Assembly: GCA_003640385.1 (NCBI GenBank) | Contig: RCAB01000506.1 | Location: 1-43,777, forward strand | Source of the DNA: Setaria digitata | Lineage: Eukaryota; Nematoda; Chromadorea; Rhabditida; Setariidae | Length of the DNA: 43,777 nt | Direction: 5' to 3' | Shown: positions 12,287 to 23,100 of the stretch, one piece after another | How the letters are laid out: each line of letters opens with the position of its first letter | How positions within the stretch are numbered: position 1 is the stretch's first letter | Notes under the pieces: generated by a model | Database searches by the model: none | What the model saw: the letters and a program-made list of their open reading frames with translations, nothing else | What the model was told of the DNA's origin: nothing | Translations under genes and position numbers: made by a program

Positions 12287-13262
12287 TCACTCTCTCACTG
12301 GATAACGAAAAGATATCACAACTTCGTAAAATGTGTTCTCATCACATAAAGCTGAAATTCCTAGAAAATATTTTCCAAATTTTCTTCCCCCCCCCCCCCC
12401 TCCCCTCTTAATAGACAAATTTCGAATTTTACAGTGTTCTGTTTGAAACAGTGTTGCTTTGAATCATATTTCTTTCTGAAAAAAAAAAAAAATAGTAATA
12501 ATAATTTGAAAACCCAAAAGAAACTTAACTTTTTATCCAAGAATACCTTGACGCTGGTATCTGACATCTATCTTTTCTAACGATGAAATAATTTTGTTTC
12601 TCTTAGATGGAGCTGCTTCCTCTTGCCTATCACCATAAACATGAAAAAATATGTAATAAAAGGCTAATTGAAGTTTTTTATACTTCGAACTACGAAATCA
12701 GAGGACTATTTGTTGCCTAATTTACAAGGAAAACAAAAACATTTAAAATGGCACAAGTCTAAAAGGCAAAATTTTTGAACATCCTACCAGTCTTCTAAGA
12801 ATACTTCGTTTCTGATAGATGCCAATAAATGGTTGCTTCGGCGAACGATGTCGTAATATCGGCTGACACTCGTACACTCAATTTTGGTTTTTGGTTTATG
12901 GTCGGTCGTCTTATTAATTAATTAATGGATAAACGAGAACAACTGAACACAGTAAGATACACGCACGTTTGCACTGTATATTCAATTGTTATTATCGCAA
13001 AAAAAGGCTGCATGCAAGTGAATGAAAATTTTCACTTTTCAAGTTTCGATTTTTAATGAACTTTAACACAGAAGGTTAAAGCATACCTTTTTTTAATCAG
13101 TACTATGAACACATAAGTTTATTAACACTGATAATGCGGCCCGAGATATTTAAAAACTACAAATTCCGGAAACTCTTCTTCTAGAATATCCAGTTGAGTA
13201 CGGTACCCTAAACTACCAGTTACCTTATGAAGAGTACGAAAGCGATCGTGATTAGTTAACAT
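12287..13262 (-). CDS. Unidentified four-exon gene, 117 aa model
   Basis: Minus exons 13129-13262, 12788-12862, 12547-12626 and 12287-12351 join in phase from an ATG to a TGA (354 nt). The product is hydrophilic and mixed in composition: an acidic stretch (LDILEEEFPEF), then RYYDIVRRSNHLL, QEEAAPSKRNKI and a C-terminus ending FRYPVRE. I do not recognise the family. Introns of 266, 161 and 195 bases have acceptors TGTCAG, GATAG and TTTCAG. The second exon could also start further upstream (to 12909), as the frame stays open. The ATG overlaps by one base the stop codon of another coding-like frame on the same strand (13262-13614), so the true gene may be longer and interrupted by a frameshift. 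Exons 2-3 and their intron are copied perfectly at 19631-19902. Confidence 0.45.
12387..12405 (+). repeat. C14-T-C4 homopolymer tract
   Basis: A run of 14 C, one T, four C inside an intron of the unidentified minus-strand gene, i.e. G-rich on the transcribed sense strand. Long G/C homopolymers are rare in this AT-rich sequence, where A/T runs dominate. Confidence 0.9.
12594..12865 (-). repeat. Inverted duplication, copy A (272 bp)
   Basis: The reverse complement of 12594-12865 equals 19631-19902 at every position I compared, including intron sequence and homopolymers. In copy A the reading frame extends past both ends of the repeat and joins a further exon in phase, so copy A looks like the source. 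Its edges fall at a CAG acceptor on one side and within an exon on the other. Confidence 0.95.
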
Positions 13263-13614
13263 CAGTTAATGAAATGTTCGCAGTTGGATAATTTTCCTTC
13301 TGTGTCAAAGATCTGCAGTACAATTCTCTTCGCTCTTGTCACTCCGAAATTTTTCATCAGAAGATGTCGATATTGCACAGATAACGTGTGTTTACGTATG
13401 TTTCCTGTACACTGTGACGTTGACGTACACTTAATGAAGAATTCTTTTCCGCTGGAGAAAGAAACGACGCTTCCATCATTGCTCTTCTTAGATTCTGTCT
13501 TTTGGATTCTGTGCTCAAGCAATCCGATTAATTTGTCTAAGTTGCATTGTTGCTTCAAATATTTACATGGATGAGTGCATCGATTTATGAATTTTATGAA
13601 TTTTTCAATTTCAG
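13262..13614 (-). CDS. Coding-like open frame, unidentified
   Basis: A 116-residue open frame following an acceptor-like AATTTTAG. The start reads EIEKFIKFINRCTHPCKYL, followed by a coiled-coil-like stretch and a Ser/Lys/Cys-rich half. Composition is protein-like, but the plus strand is also open across the same interval (13269-13574), which weakens the case. It ends in TGA overlapping the ATG of the four-exon model next door. It could be an upstream part of that gene separated by a frameshift, the last exon of another gene, or a relic. No family recognised. Confidence 0.3.
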
Positions 13615-14176
13615 CTAAAATTTTATAAATGCGAAAGCAAAGTGTTTACGGATGGCTAGTTTCAGCTCCTTCTATTTGGTGTCTTGTCCTAATCGTGAAA
13701 CAATTTTAATCATAACACTTACTTCAGATTATTATGTCTAGAAGCATAATGAGTTTCTTTCTATTCATTCGTTTTTGACTTGTTTTATAGTTTCCTATTT
13801 TTCCTTTTCATAATTTTCCACCTAGGCAATGTCTTTTTTCCTCTCAAAATTACGGTTATCTAAGAGCTTTGGAATTTGTTACTAACTGGGATTAGCATCT
13901 ACAGTAAAAATTATATTTATACAAAATTTATCAATGATCTAGCAGCAATGGGAAATTCTTAAACGGTTTATTTTACAGTAAGAAAATTCCAGAACTTCAA
14001 AAGTGATTTTATCAAAATGCAAAAAAGCAACGATCGGCTTCTTTTCCAAACTTCACCTGGAAAGGAAAATCATCCTGATAATTGATATTACACCAAAATA
14101 ACTTCTGAAACAACATCAACTCACAAGTTCCCGTTGTGTCGGATAATGCCATCATGGAATAGGCAGTGCATTACAT

Positions 14177-14243
14177 GCCTTCTGCACTCATTAGAATCGA
14201 TAGTTATTAGCTACCGCAATCAATTTTAATGAGTGCAGAAGGC
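14177..14243. repeat. Hairpin with 17-bp perfect stem
   Basis: Arms 14177-14193 and 14227-14243 are perfect reverse complements (GCCTTCTGCACTCATTA and partner) with a 33-base loop. Weaker pairing may extend outward (GGCA near 14162 with TGCC near 14248). The size is compatible with a microRNA precursor, though the loop is large. It partly overlaps a coding-like minus frame. Confidence 0.8.
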
Positions 14244-14440
14244 TGCTTGCCACTTTTCTGAGGAACTACTGGAGGGAGAAATCCCCTGAAGTACGAGCAG
14301 TCGTCACGGAGCAGCCAATTCAAGTGAATTTCGCCTTCTGTGCACCATTTTCCTTCTGGAGTCTGCAGAAGGACGACTCTATAGTCTAAACAAAGATTGA
14401 AATCACAGATTCTCGAGATGAAAAAATTCTGCTTTAGCTG
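14207..14440 (-). CDS. Coding-like open frame, unidentified
   Basis: An open frame of 77 residues between stops with no early ATG. It contains an acceptor-like TTTGTTTAG inside. The translation from there has protein-like composition (for example LLQTPEGKWCTEGEIHLNWL). A phase-1 donor (GTAGCT) near 14215 would join in phase with the open frame beginning at 13614. This patch is less AT-rich than its surroundings, so stops are rarer by chance in all frames. No family recognised. Confidence 0.28.
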   Translation of the reverse strand, partial: QLKQNFFISRICDFNLCLDYRVVLLQTPEGKWCTEGEIHLNWLLRDDCSYFRGFLPPVVPQKSGKQPSALIKIDCGS

Positions 14441-14696
14441 CTATTTCTCTTTCAAATGTTGTCATCGTCCAAATTTTACCGGAAATGATCATCTTGTCAA
14501 AATGTCTTGATTTCGGATGATTCCTGAAGACTTTATTATTACCGAAGAGATACAATCATTTTAATTGAAACTGATACCACCAAATTTCCCAGTAAATTCA
14601 TCGGCTATTTTCATCAGATGGAAGTAGTTTCTTATCCTGACCGTGTCCAATTGTCTTGTCATAGCCTATTGCTATCTTTCAAAGCTAGTCTAGCCC

Positions 14697-14874
14697 TCAA
14701 TTCCAGTGAGAAGTGTGGATCGATATCTTTGCTCGTTTAATAGCTTCAGACGGTTTCCAGACGTTCATTATCTCGCCGTTTGTCTCTCCTAGCCAACTGG
14801 AACTCTTTTGGACCCTGATCCTGTCTTGTAGGATGTCTACTTCCAATGCCAAACTCTTTGCTATTTCCGTTTTG
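14697..14874 (-). CDS. Coding-like open frame, unidentified
   Basis: Opens after a good acceptor-like CTGTTTGTAG and reads through to TGA. It has a heptad-like start (KTEIAKSLALEVDILQDRI) and mixed charged composition. The antisense frame (14713-14904) is hydrophobic and Ser/Phe/Leu-rich, as expected for a shadow of a coding strand. No good donor is visible. It may belong with the minus-strand frames at 13.3-14.4 kb as pieces of one decayed or heavily split gene. No family recognised. Confidence 0.28.
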
Positions 14875-14904
14875 CTACAAACAGAGCTTTGTGTTTCATT
14901 TTAA

Positions 14905-17160
14905 TTTGTAACTTCTCTACTAGTGATGCCGAAGAATCGTACTAGTCCCTGCTCTGTCCTAGAAAGATCTTTAATTTTTGTTTAGCAAACTTTCTTCCTC
15001 ATTTTTTGCTTCATCACAACTTTTAACTTTTGGAGATTTGCTTTTTGTTTGTTTCACTCATCAAAAAGTTCCTGTTATCCCATATTTCAACTTCAATTAA
15101 CAATTAATAGTGATTTGTTACACTTAAATTTGCTGATATGTTTTAAATGATAATGATAAGGCTGCCACTGCAAGTTGCAACCATTGAGTTTAGCTATCAG
15201 CAAACTTCGCCATTATGTCTTTTTGGATTTCAGAATATCAAATCGAAAGATAATTCACTAAATTGACTGTAGGACTTTGTATTATCAGCTGGTTGAGTGA
15301 TTTGCTCCTTTACCATTTAGATTTTTTTTTTTTTCGTTTTTCAGAGATCTGGATTTGCTAAAAATTTGACCGCTTATTAAATTCTAGAATTTGGAACTGA
15401 GCTAAAACATGTAATTCGACACTATTAGCAAAATGGACAGCTGATCCAATTTCAGAATTAAAAAATATTACTTATTCTTCTGAGTTTCAAATGCAAATGG
15501 TTACTCAAATGATGTAACATTCTCTTTTCATCAAAGTTCCCAGCAAATTTTTGCAAAACATTGTTCTTATTAGGCATCTTACTTAAACAAATTATGCACA
15601 ACTTCAAAGGTCTTGAAACTTCTGTCGATCTTTTGTAAGTTAACTTAAGGTTACACTATGAGTTAAAATGTATGTGATTATTTTATCGATAAGGAGATAA
15701 TAGTAATTTAAACTGATTCGTACGATTTTTGTTACTGCAGTTAATTTTTTTTATGATGAGCACTTTATTATAATTCATTTTCAAGACTGCATTAAGAAGT
15801 GGAAGTTAGCATACTTACCAAAAAAAAAAAAGTGCCTACCAATAAAAGTCATGAAATGATGGGATAAGTGAGTGCCACATAAGAACTTAGACTTATAATA
15901 AACAAAATTTTTGATAAACCTCAGATGCAATCAAGAGTTTTGATCAAATAGAAAAAACAATTACTCATTATAAATTCAAGTTCTGATTTATATTAAAGAT
16001 TATAAACAGACTAACAATGTTGTCAATTTCGATTTATTTCACTCGTTTGTAGTTTATATTTAGCAAGCTATTTTCAGTATTTTCAAACTTTGATAAAAAT
16101 TATTTCTATGCTGTCTTTTTGTACAGACAACTTCATGATTGAATTCATTTTTTTTTTTTTTTCAAGGTTCAAACTTTATTTTTTAATTTGAGCCAAAATT
16201 ACAGCCACTTTATATGTTTGTTCTTTTACCAAATGCAGTCTTTCTAAATAAATTATTGCTACTTTAAAAGTTATCAGTTTCAATGGTTTCATATGTGCCA
16301 TAATTTGCAACTTTGTTTTTATTTCAGAACTTGAAATTATTCAGCATTTCAGATATTTTTCCCAAAAATTTTGCAAACAGCAATGATATGTGCTGGCTAA
16401 GCTATGTCGTTGCTGAAAAAGACTGAAAGATATCTTTGAATTTTTTTTAACTTTGCAAGTTTCTGAAGTCATCTTAAGAGATTATAAATGCTTAGCTTCT
16501 TGATAATTTAAAATCTTAGTAACTAAACCAGAAAAGAACATTTTTATTCCGAAAGGTCCTATTATCCAATCACATTTTCTCTTCGGTTGTTCCTTTGAAC
16601 ACGAAGAAACTTGTAATTTTCTTTCTAGCAGTTTTAAAGTGTTATTAAAACACAACAACAATTAAGTTATTTAGTCGATGATTTCGTTCATTCTATACTT
16701 TCCGAACAATTGAAATTTTTTTAATCAGAATAAATTTCCAAAAGCTAAAAGTTATGCTTTTAAAATCAGTGCTGAGATTTTACAACACTTCTTATTTCGA
16801 CTCATTGGTTTTGCAACCGGAATGCACGATAAGTGCAAATTAGTTTTTCATTAAAATTCACCCATTATTCCTCTTTCTTCCTAACATTCACTTTTAATTT
16901 GTCCTAGAGGAAACATTGGAGAAGTTATGCTGTAGATGGGTACCACTGCCTGAAAAGTGAAAATTTTGACTAGAACGGAAATGATTTCAGTGGCTTTCAT
17001 AACTCTCAGTGTAAGCATTGTCCAACATATCAGTCCTTCCTTCTTCCATTTTTTTTTCTGAAGGAATGAACGGATGAAAAGTCTTCACAGCTACATTGCT
17101 ATAGGTTGAATGATTCGTTTTTGGGCCTTATATTCGAACTGCAAAATTTGTTAATTAAAA
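14905..17160. other. Gene-poor AT-rich stretch
   Basis: No supported exon. AT-rich with T-tracts (for example 15319-15334 and 16148-16162). Confidence 0.5.
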
Positions 17161-18142
17161 AGCAAAGAAAGTTGGCCAGATGAGGGATCCGGGACGGTAG
17201 CATAATACATGCACATTGAGTTCAACTTGGATTCCTCACAGCAACAGAAGAAGTTCCTTCAACTCGATCTTCGAGAAATGACTTTCAAAATATATGCGAC
17301 ATCTCTTCATGCACAAGTTTCCACCTTTTTCCCTTGTGGATACGAAAAAGGCTACACTGGTGGAGAAAGGATGGAAAGGGAAAAGTGGACATTGATGAAG
17401 CAGTATAACGGATTTAGTCTGTGGAAATACTTTTTCACTGAAGGAGTTTAATGTGGTACTCTCGGGAACGAGCCAAACAGGCTGCAGAATGAGAGGAAGG
17501 AGCAGATTACGAAGAGTCCGTAAGGAACGCAAGAATATCACAGGTGTGGATATTTGCGGAATGCTGCCGTCAGAAGGCGAGTAGGCGTCGAATTCATTGA
17601 TAATGGTGAAATTAGTGATGTTGAATGTTGACAGTACAAACAGAAATTGCTCGGAGATGAATTAGATTTTTGGCACTGACAAAACGGGAGCTGCAATTCA
17701 TTCAACCAAAAACGTACGACGCATTTGAATTTATTGGTGAAATTTGAGAACGTTCTCTGAGAGTGACGAGAGTCAGCACTGAAGGGTCAGTTCGTTCGCC
17801 TTCTCTTCCTCCATTTTACCTTTGTTATCGTTGACCGTAGGTGCTATGCCAAAGATGCTTAGCAGTGTCATTGGCAAGAGAAGTATTAATTAAGTTTCTC
17901 TTAATTAGTGGCTTTGTTGAAGGATATCTTTTCCATATGCTGCCAATTGGTGGACATTTAGTGGGGAGTCGAGTTCAGGCTTTTTGTGACACATTTTTGA
18001 TGCTCTTGAGATGAATTGCGTGTCTAGCACTGCCATGTTAGGCTTTACTCGTCTAGGCTCTAGTTTGGATGTGACATTCTTCCTTTGAGAGTCAGAGCAA
18101 TGACATCTCCAATCCAATAATATATTTAACGGTTACAACCGT
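17161..18142. other. Less AT-rich patch with open frames on both strands
   Basis: Several frames stay open here: plus 17209-17451; plus about 17410-17582 (Arg-rich, with possible donor GTGTGG); minus 17905-18117 (contains SKLEPRRVKPNMAVLDTQF); and minus about 17530-17790. Because rival frames overlap on both strands, I cannot say which, if any, is translated. It may be exons of an upstream part of the ephexin gene, a relic of a mobile element, or chance. An inverted repeat ACGGTT-AC-AACCGT sits at 18129-18142. Confidence 0.35.
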
Positions 18143-18630
18143 ATCGTTTTTATTACTCAATTTTTTCATACATATAAGCTTAATGTCCGGCTCAGATATC
18201 CGTTCTGTTTGCCATTTCTAATTTTTAAAATGGTTGAGTGAACTGGAGGAAAGTGAGACGAGACAGGATGTGCTGCGTGTGACGACGTTGAAATCCCGAG
18301 AAGTTCTGGCCAGTACTGTGTTGGAGGGGAAGAATGATCGCTCTATGAATCCACTTCTAAACTGAAAAGGAACGAATTCCCAAAGACACCAGCTTCAGTT
18401 GCAAATTATTCAAATCTGTTCGTTCATTCACTTTGAGCAATTTCAAAATTCAGCATATTTTCACTTTCATTCATGTTTTTTCTATGAAAGCATTTTTGCT
18501 TCCTATGGCTATTCATAATCAATGTAGCAACAGTGTATGTTTCTCAGCAAACAAACCATTTTCCGTGTTTTAGTGAGAAATATTCAAAATGCTTCCAACT
18601 TCCAGATGAGATGTGAGAATATTTCCAAGA

Positions 18631-20180
18631 ATGGATGAAAAGAGAGTTCTGGATGGAAGTCCTTCTCCGGGACGAAGTCGAGTGAAAAAGTTGTTGGAGT
18701 GTTTCGAGAAGCCAGAAACTATTATTGCCGAAAGCAGAATTTCAACGGCGACTGCAAGTGAGAGGTCAGTGTCTTTGCAAACAAACTGTTGCAAGCTATT
18801 AATGAATTTCTAACTCACTACTTCGGGTTTTCAGCTCAAAATCTACTCATTCAAATAAGTTTCAAGTTGAAACACATTATGATGTATATTTCCACCTGTT
18901 CGTTTTTTTTTTAGAGAGTCACGAAGTTTTGCTCTTTCTTGAGTTAGTCTCAGAATAGATTTAAAAGTAATATCTGTGATCGTGGTTGGAGAATTGAGAT
19001 TTGTGTGGAGTATTCCATTCTAATCAATTTTTGATTGAAGGATTATTTGGTCACGTGTTTTAATCCTTCACCAATGAGTTTTTAATATGGGTGAAATATT
19101 GTTCGGTTAATGATCCCATTTCCCCGGAGACACTTTTAATAATTCGGTGGTTTCGGACTTCTCGCATTTCCAACAAAATATATAATCAATTTTACATCTC
19201 ATCGTTCGCTAGTTTTTGAACAACTGTTATACTTCAAAAAAAAAAAAAAAAAAGAATAATTGTGAATTTAGTGAACCGATGATAGACGGTGTATTTTCCT
19301 TTCAAAGATCTTTTTTTGGTGCGTTTGAAGGAAAACATTTGAAGGTTAGAATTTAGGACGTGATGACAAGTGCTACACGAAGAAATTTCCCGATTTACAA
19401 ACTTTTTCAAACTTCCTATTGATTTCAAGTGTTAATGAATGAAATATTTCAAATGAAGCAATTCAGTAAAAATAATAAATATCGCGTCATTAAATTATTT
19501 TTCCAGCTTTCAGAATTACTTGCACAAAAATCTTCCTTTGAAAAATTATTAATAGCAAAAAATTAGCCTATATAGTGTAATTACAACTACATATGGTAAT
19601 GATATCTTACAACTACAGTTTTGTAGATGCCAGCCGATATTACGACATCGTTCGCCGAAGCAACCATTTATTGGCATCTATCAGAAACGAAGTATTCTTA
19701 GAAGACTGGTAGGATGTTCAAAAATTTTGCCTTTTAGACTTGTGCCATTTTAAATGTTTTTGTTTTCCTTGTAAATTAGGCAACAAATAGTCCTCTGATT
19801 TCGTAGTTCGAAGTATAAAAAACTTCAATTAGCCTTTTATTACATATTTTTTCATGTTTATGGTGATAGGCAAGAGGAAGCAGCTCCATCTAAGAGAAAC
19901 AATTTTTTCTTTTTTTTTTTTCTTTTTTTTAAGAGAATGCGCAGCATAAGTAAGCCTAAGCTGAATTTTCTTCCCATTGAAATTGGGTGTTTGCAGTAAG
20001 ACCAACTTAACCCATATAGATTATTTTGCTAATGTGCTAAATAATTCAGTCGAAAAGTCACACGGACATTCAGTCAAGTGGAAGGTCATCAGTGAACGCT
20101 AGGCGACAGAGTTCAATGTCCAAAAGTTACAGTCATAAAGAATGTCTATCGGAACAAACGGATTTTCTCACTGCTATCAG
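18631..20180 (+). CDS. ephx-1: Ephexin 5' exons (Ser-rich N-terminus)
   Basis: First exon starts at an ATG with an in-frame TGA upstream and an acceptor-like CTTCCAG just before it. It begins MDEKRVLDGSPSPGRSRVKK, a basic Ser/Pro stretch suited to phosphorylation. The second exon (20050-20180) is serine-rich (SSGRSSVNARRQSSMSKSYS) and its phase-2 end joins exactly to the exon at 25047. Phase continuity with the third exon is the main reason to place these in the ephexin gene; there is no family homology here to confirm it. Confidence 0.6.
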
Positions 20181-23100
20181 GTTCGTTTTTGCGATTAAAT
20201 AAATTATCTCTTCACTTGCTTGTGAAGCATAAATTGTTGACCGAGTTCAGGTAAGAAAATCACATAACTATTTCTGAAATTCGGAAAACTCCCTAACGCA
20301 GTGCATAATTTAAATTAACGATTCATTGTACTGCAAAATACATTTTTCTTTTTTTTTTTTTTGTTTCTTGAGTGAAAACGACATGAAATTGAAGTGAAAT
20401 TAGATAAAAATAAAATATCTAGACCAACTTTTTTGCACTTCGTAATACTGTGAAGATTTTTTATTTTAAATTTCTGAAAATGCCCTCTCTGAAAGTGTGC
20501 CAAAACAGATTGAATATTGTATTAATTTGTATTCACGATTTTGAGTACTTGCACGATTTACTTCAATATTAAAAGGGAATAATCCAATAAGCCTATTTTT
20601 GATTGATTTATATTTGAATTGTACAAAAATTTCAAAATATTTCTGATTGTACTGTCTTTATCTACAACATGGCAGTGACCAATTGTTTGTGAACCAATAA
20701 ATAATTGGTCTATTTACTGATACATAATTTCATCTTTTGAAAAATTTGACTTAATTATGTCCAATTAGTAAATGTAAATGAACGAAATATGAATCAGGTA
20801 ATCTCCTTTAGTACATATTTTGTCTTTGAGATTTTCCTGAAACCAGTTTCGAACATTTCATGAGTTATGATCCTTTTTTCGTTCTCTTCAGATTCTTTAT
20901 TTTCACTCATTCTTTTCGATTTTTTGTGCAGTTTAAAATGTCGTTGAAGCAAAACAGTGTTCTCAACGTCTTTTCTGGTAATTTTTTCATATTCACTGAA
21001 AAATAACAAAATATTGTAATAATATGTGATAGCAAAATATTTTACAAAGGCTATTCCATTTTCCTTTCTATTCTCGACTAATCGAATTTTCATTCTTTGC
21101 AGGAAGAAGTTAGACCAACACTCGTTTTCCCTTTCTTCTTGCCTTGTAAGTGTATTAGAATTTTATTTATAGATTTTGTACTTGTTCGCTGCGCATTTGG
21201 TTTATAGACTTCAGATGAAACTTGGCAAATTAATGAAAAAAAAGTTGCAAAAATTTAAATTTATTGCAATTTTATTATTCCCCACCCTTACTAGTACTCT
21301 CGAATCAAAATTGTTTTTTATGTCAAGTTACAATATATGTGAGACTCATAGCAAATATGGTGCGACTTCATTGGATAAATAGCCTCACTGTTGTTACTTT
21401 GCTTAAATTTCGAGTTATTTGAATTTTTGGATAAAATTCAAACGTCTGCAATTTTGGTCTGATCATTTTTGTCCGAATGTGTTCCTTTGCAAATAACGAG
21501 TTATAATTCATATTTCCTTCACTTTTCGATAACTAAGGGAAAATGTTAAAAATTTTGGATATAAATAATTTCTAAGTGAAGGAAAAGATCCCTTTATAAA
21601 GGAACTGTCGCTGAGCCCTCGAAATGAAGAACATGTTCCTGTGCGACACTGTAGAAGCCGGTTTCTAAAAGTAGAATTTTTCGGTGCCTGGCAGTGATGT
21701 CGTTGAATGAAGTATAGTTGATGGGACAACTTTTTTTTGCTCAGTCTCGATCATTTCAAGAATTACTGTACGGTAGAGGAAAATAAACAAGCAGTTGGAA
21801 ACTTTTTGCAACCTCTCAATTTTTATAAATTTATGCACACTTTCTCAATACTTTCGTTTAGTCCTCTAGTGCAGCAACTTTGCGCATTGTTTTGTCAGCA
21901 AATTAACTGATTTACCTATGAAATCTCTGCTGAGGCACCATTGAAAATTGGCTGCATTGCATCTGTTCTAATTATTTGTCCCTTTAATAGACTGTTGCCA
22001 AATTATCTCCTTAATAGACTGATGTGGGTGGTCAACCTAAATTTATCCTTTGCTAAATTGTCTTCTCAGATTAAGATAGGTCGTTCAACGTTCGCTTTGT
22101 GACTTCTGCAAAATAACTGCATCACTGTATCCCAAGGAGCACTCCATTAACTGGTCAATTCGCTCTCGACTTTCTGGCAAACCTAAGTTCTGCTCAACTT
22201 CAAGTATTCATTTTTCTCCTATTACTTTTACTACTGTCTCTTCGACAGGTTTGTTCTTTCAGAGAGTTCCATTCTTTCCATTATTACTATTTACCCATGC
22301 ACTTCACCTTTCTACTCGTATAATTTTTAGGAGAACAAACCTGTTAGCTTTTCTTCCTCACATCTTCCATCTATGATAAGAATCACTTTCTGTTCATTTT
22401 CCTCTTGTCTCTTCTCATACGATTACTATTCTCTCAAAAATTTTTTAACTTCGATACTTTTATCAGAAAAATCATGTGGAAGAATGAATGTCCGAAGATC
22501 GCACATGATTAGTGAAATGAAAAAGTGTGGAGAGAAATTAAAGCTACATAAATGTAGCACTACTTTAATGTGCTTGTTGTATGAAACAACAATTAGCAAT
22601 ATTTTATCTCAGATAGTGAGAGGGAAATAGGACGAGTTAAAGTGATATTTAACATTTACATACTATTTATTTCTAGAATTCAGTAGTTCATTTAATATAA
22701 TTCGTTAAAGAAATGACCTTTTTCTCCAATTACTTATAGAAAAATTTCATCACAAATCCAATTTCATTTGTTTTTTTTTTTTTTTTTTTTAAACGAATTT
22801 CAATATTTCTTTTATGAACGTATTGAAAATTATCTTAGGATGAAATTTTGGACTGAAAAATCATTTACTCATCCCACACATCCAGTTAATACGTCTTATG
22901 CGATTCAAAAAATTCAGAAGCCGTACTGCCTTGATAGCAGCAGGCCTGCCTAATCTTATCAACACTTATCTTTCCATTCTTCAGTTCCTTCTCACCCCAG
23001 CAACACTGACTGATTTTGCCGTTTTGCTCTTCAGGTGTAGAATTTATTTTCAAGGTCATCACTCATCATCCTAATGTGAAGAGGATGAATGCACTTACTT

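Noticed and set aside
12361..12567. Minus frame with poly-Phe and Gly/Glu runs
   Set aside because: Produced by the T-tract and C-tract inside an intron; low complexity.
21104..21146. 43-base plus-strand exon candidate in ephexin intron 2 with good acceptor and donor
   Set aside because: Inclusion would shift the frame and hit a stop in the next exon. It could be a poison exon, but nothing else supports it.
22373..22630. Plus frame with scattered Cys and His, zinc-finger-like at a glance
   Set aside because: Spacing fits no zinc-finger class and there is no splice context.
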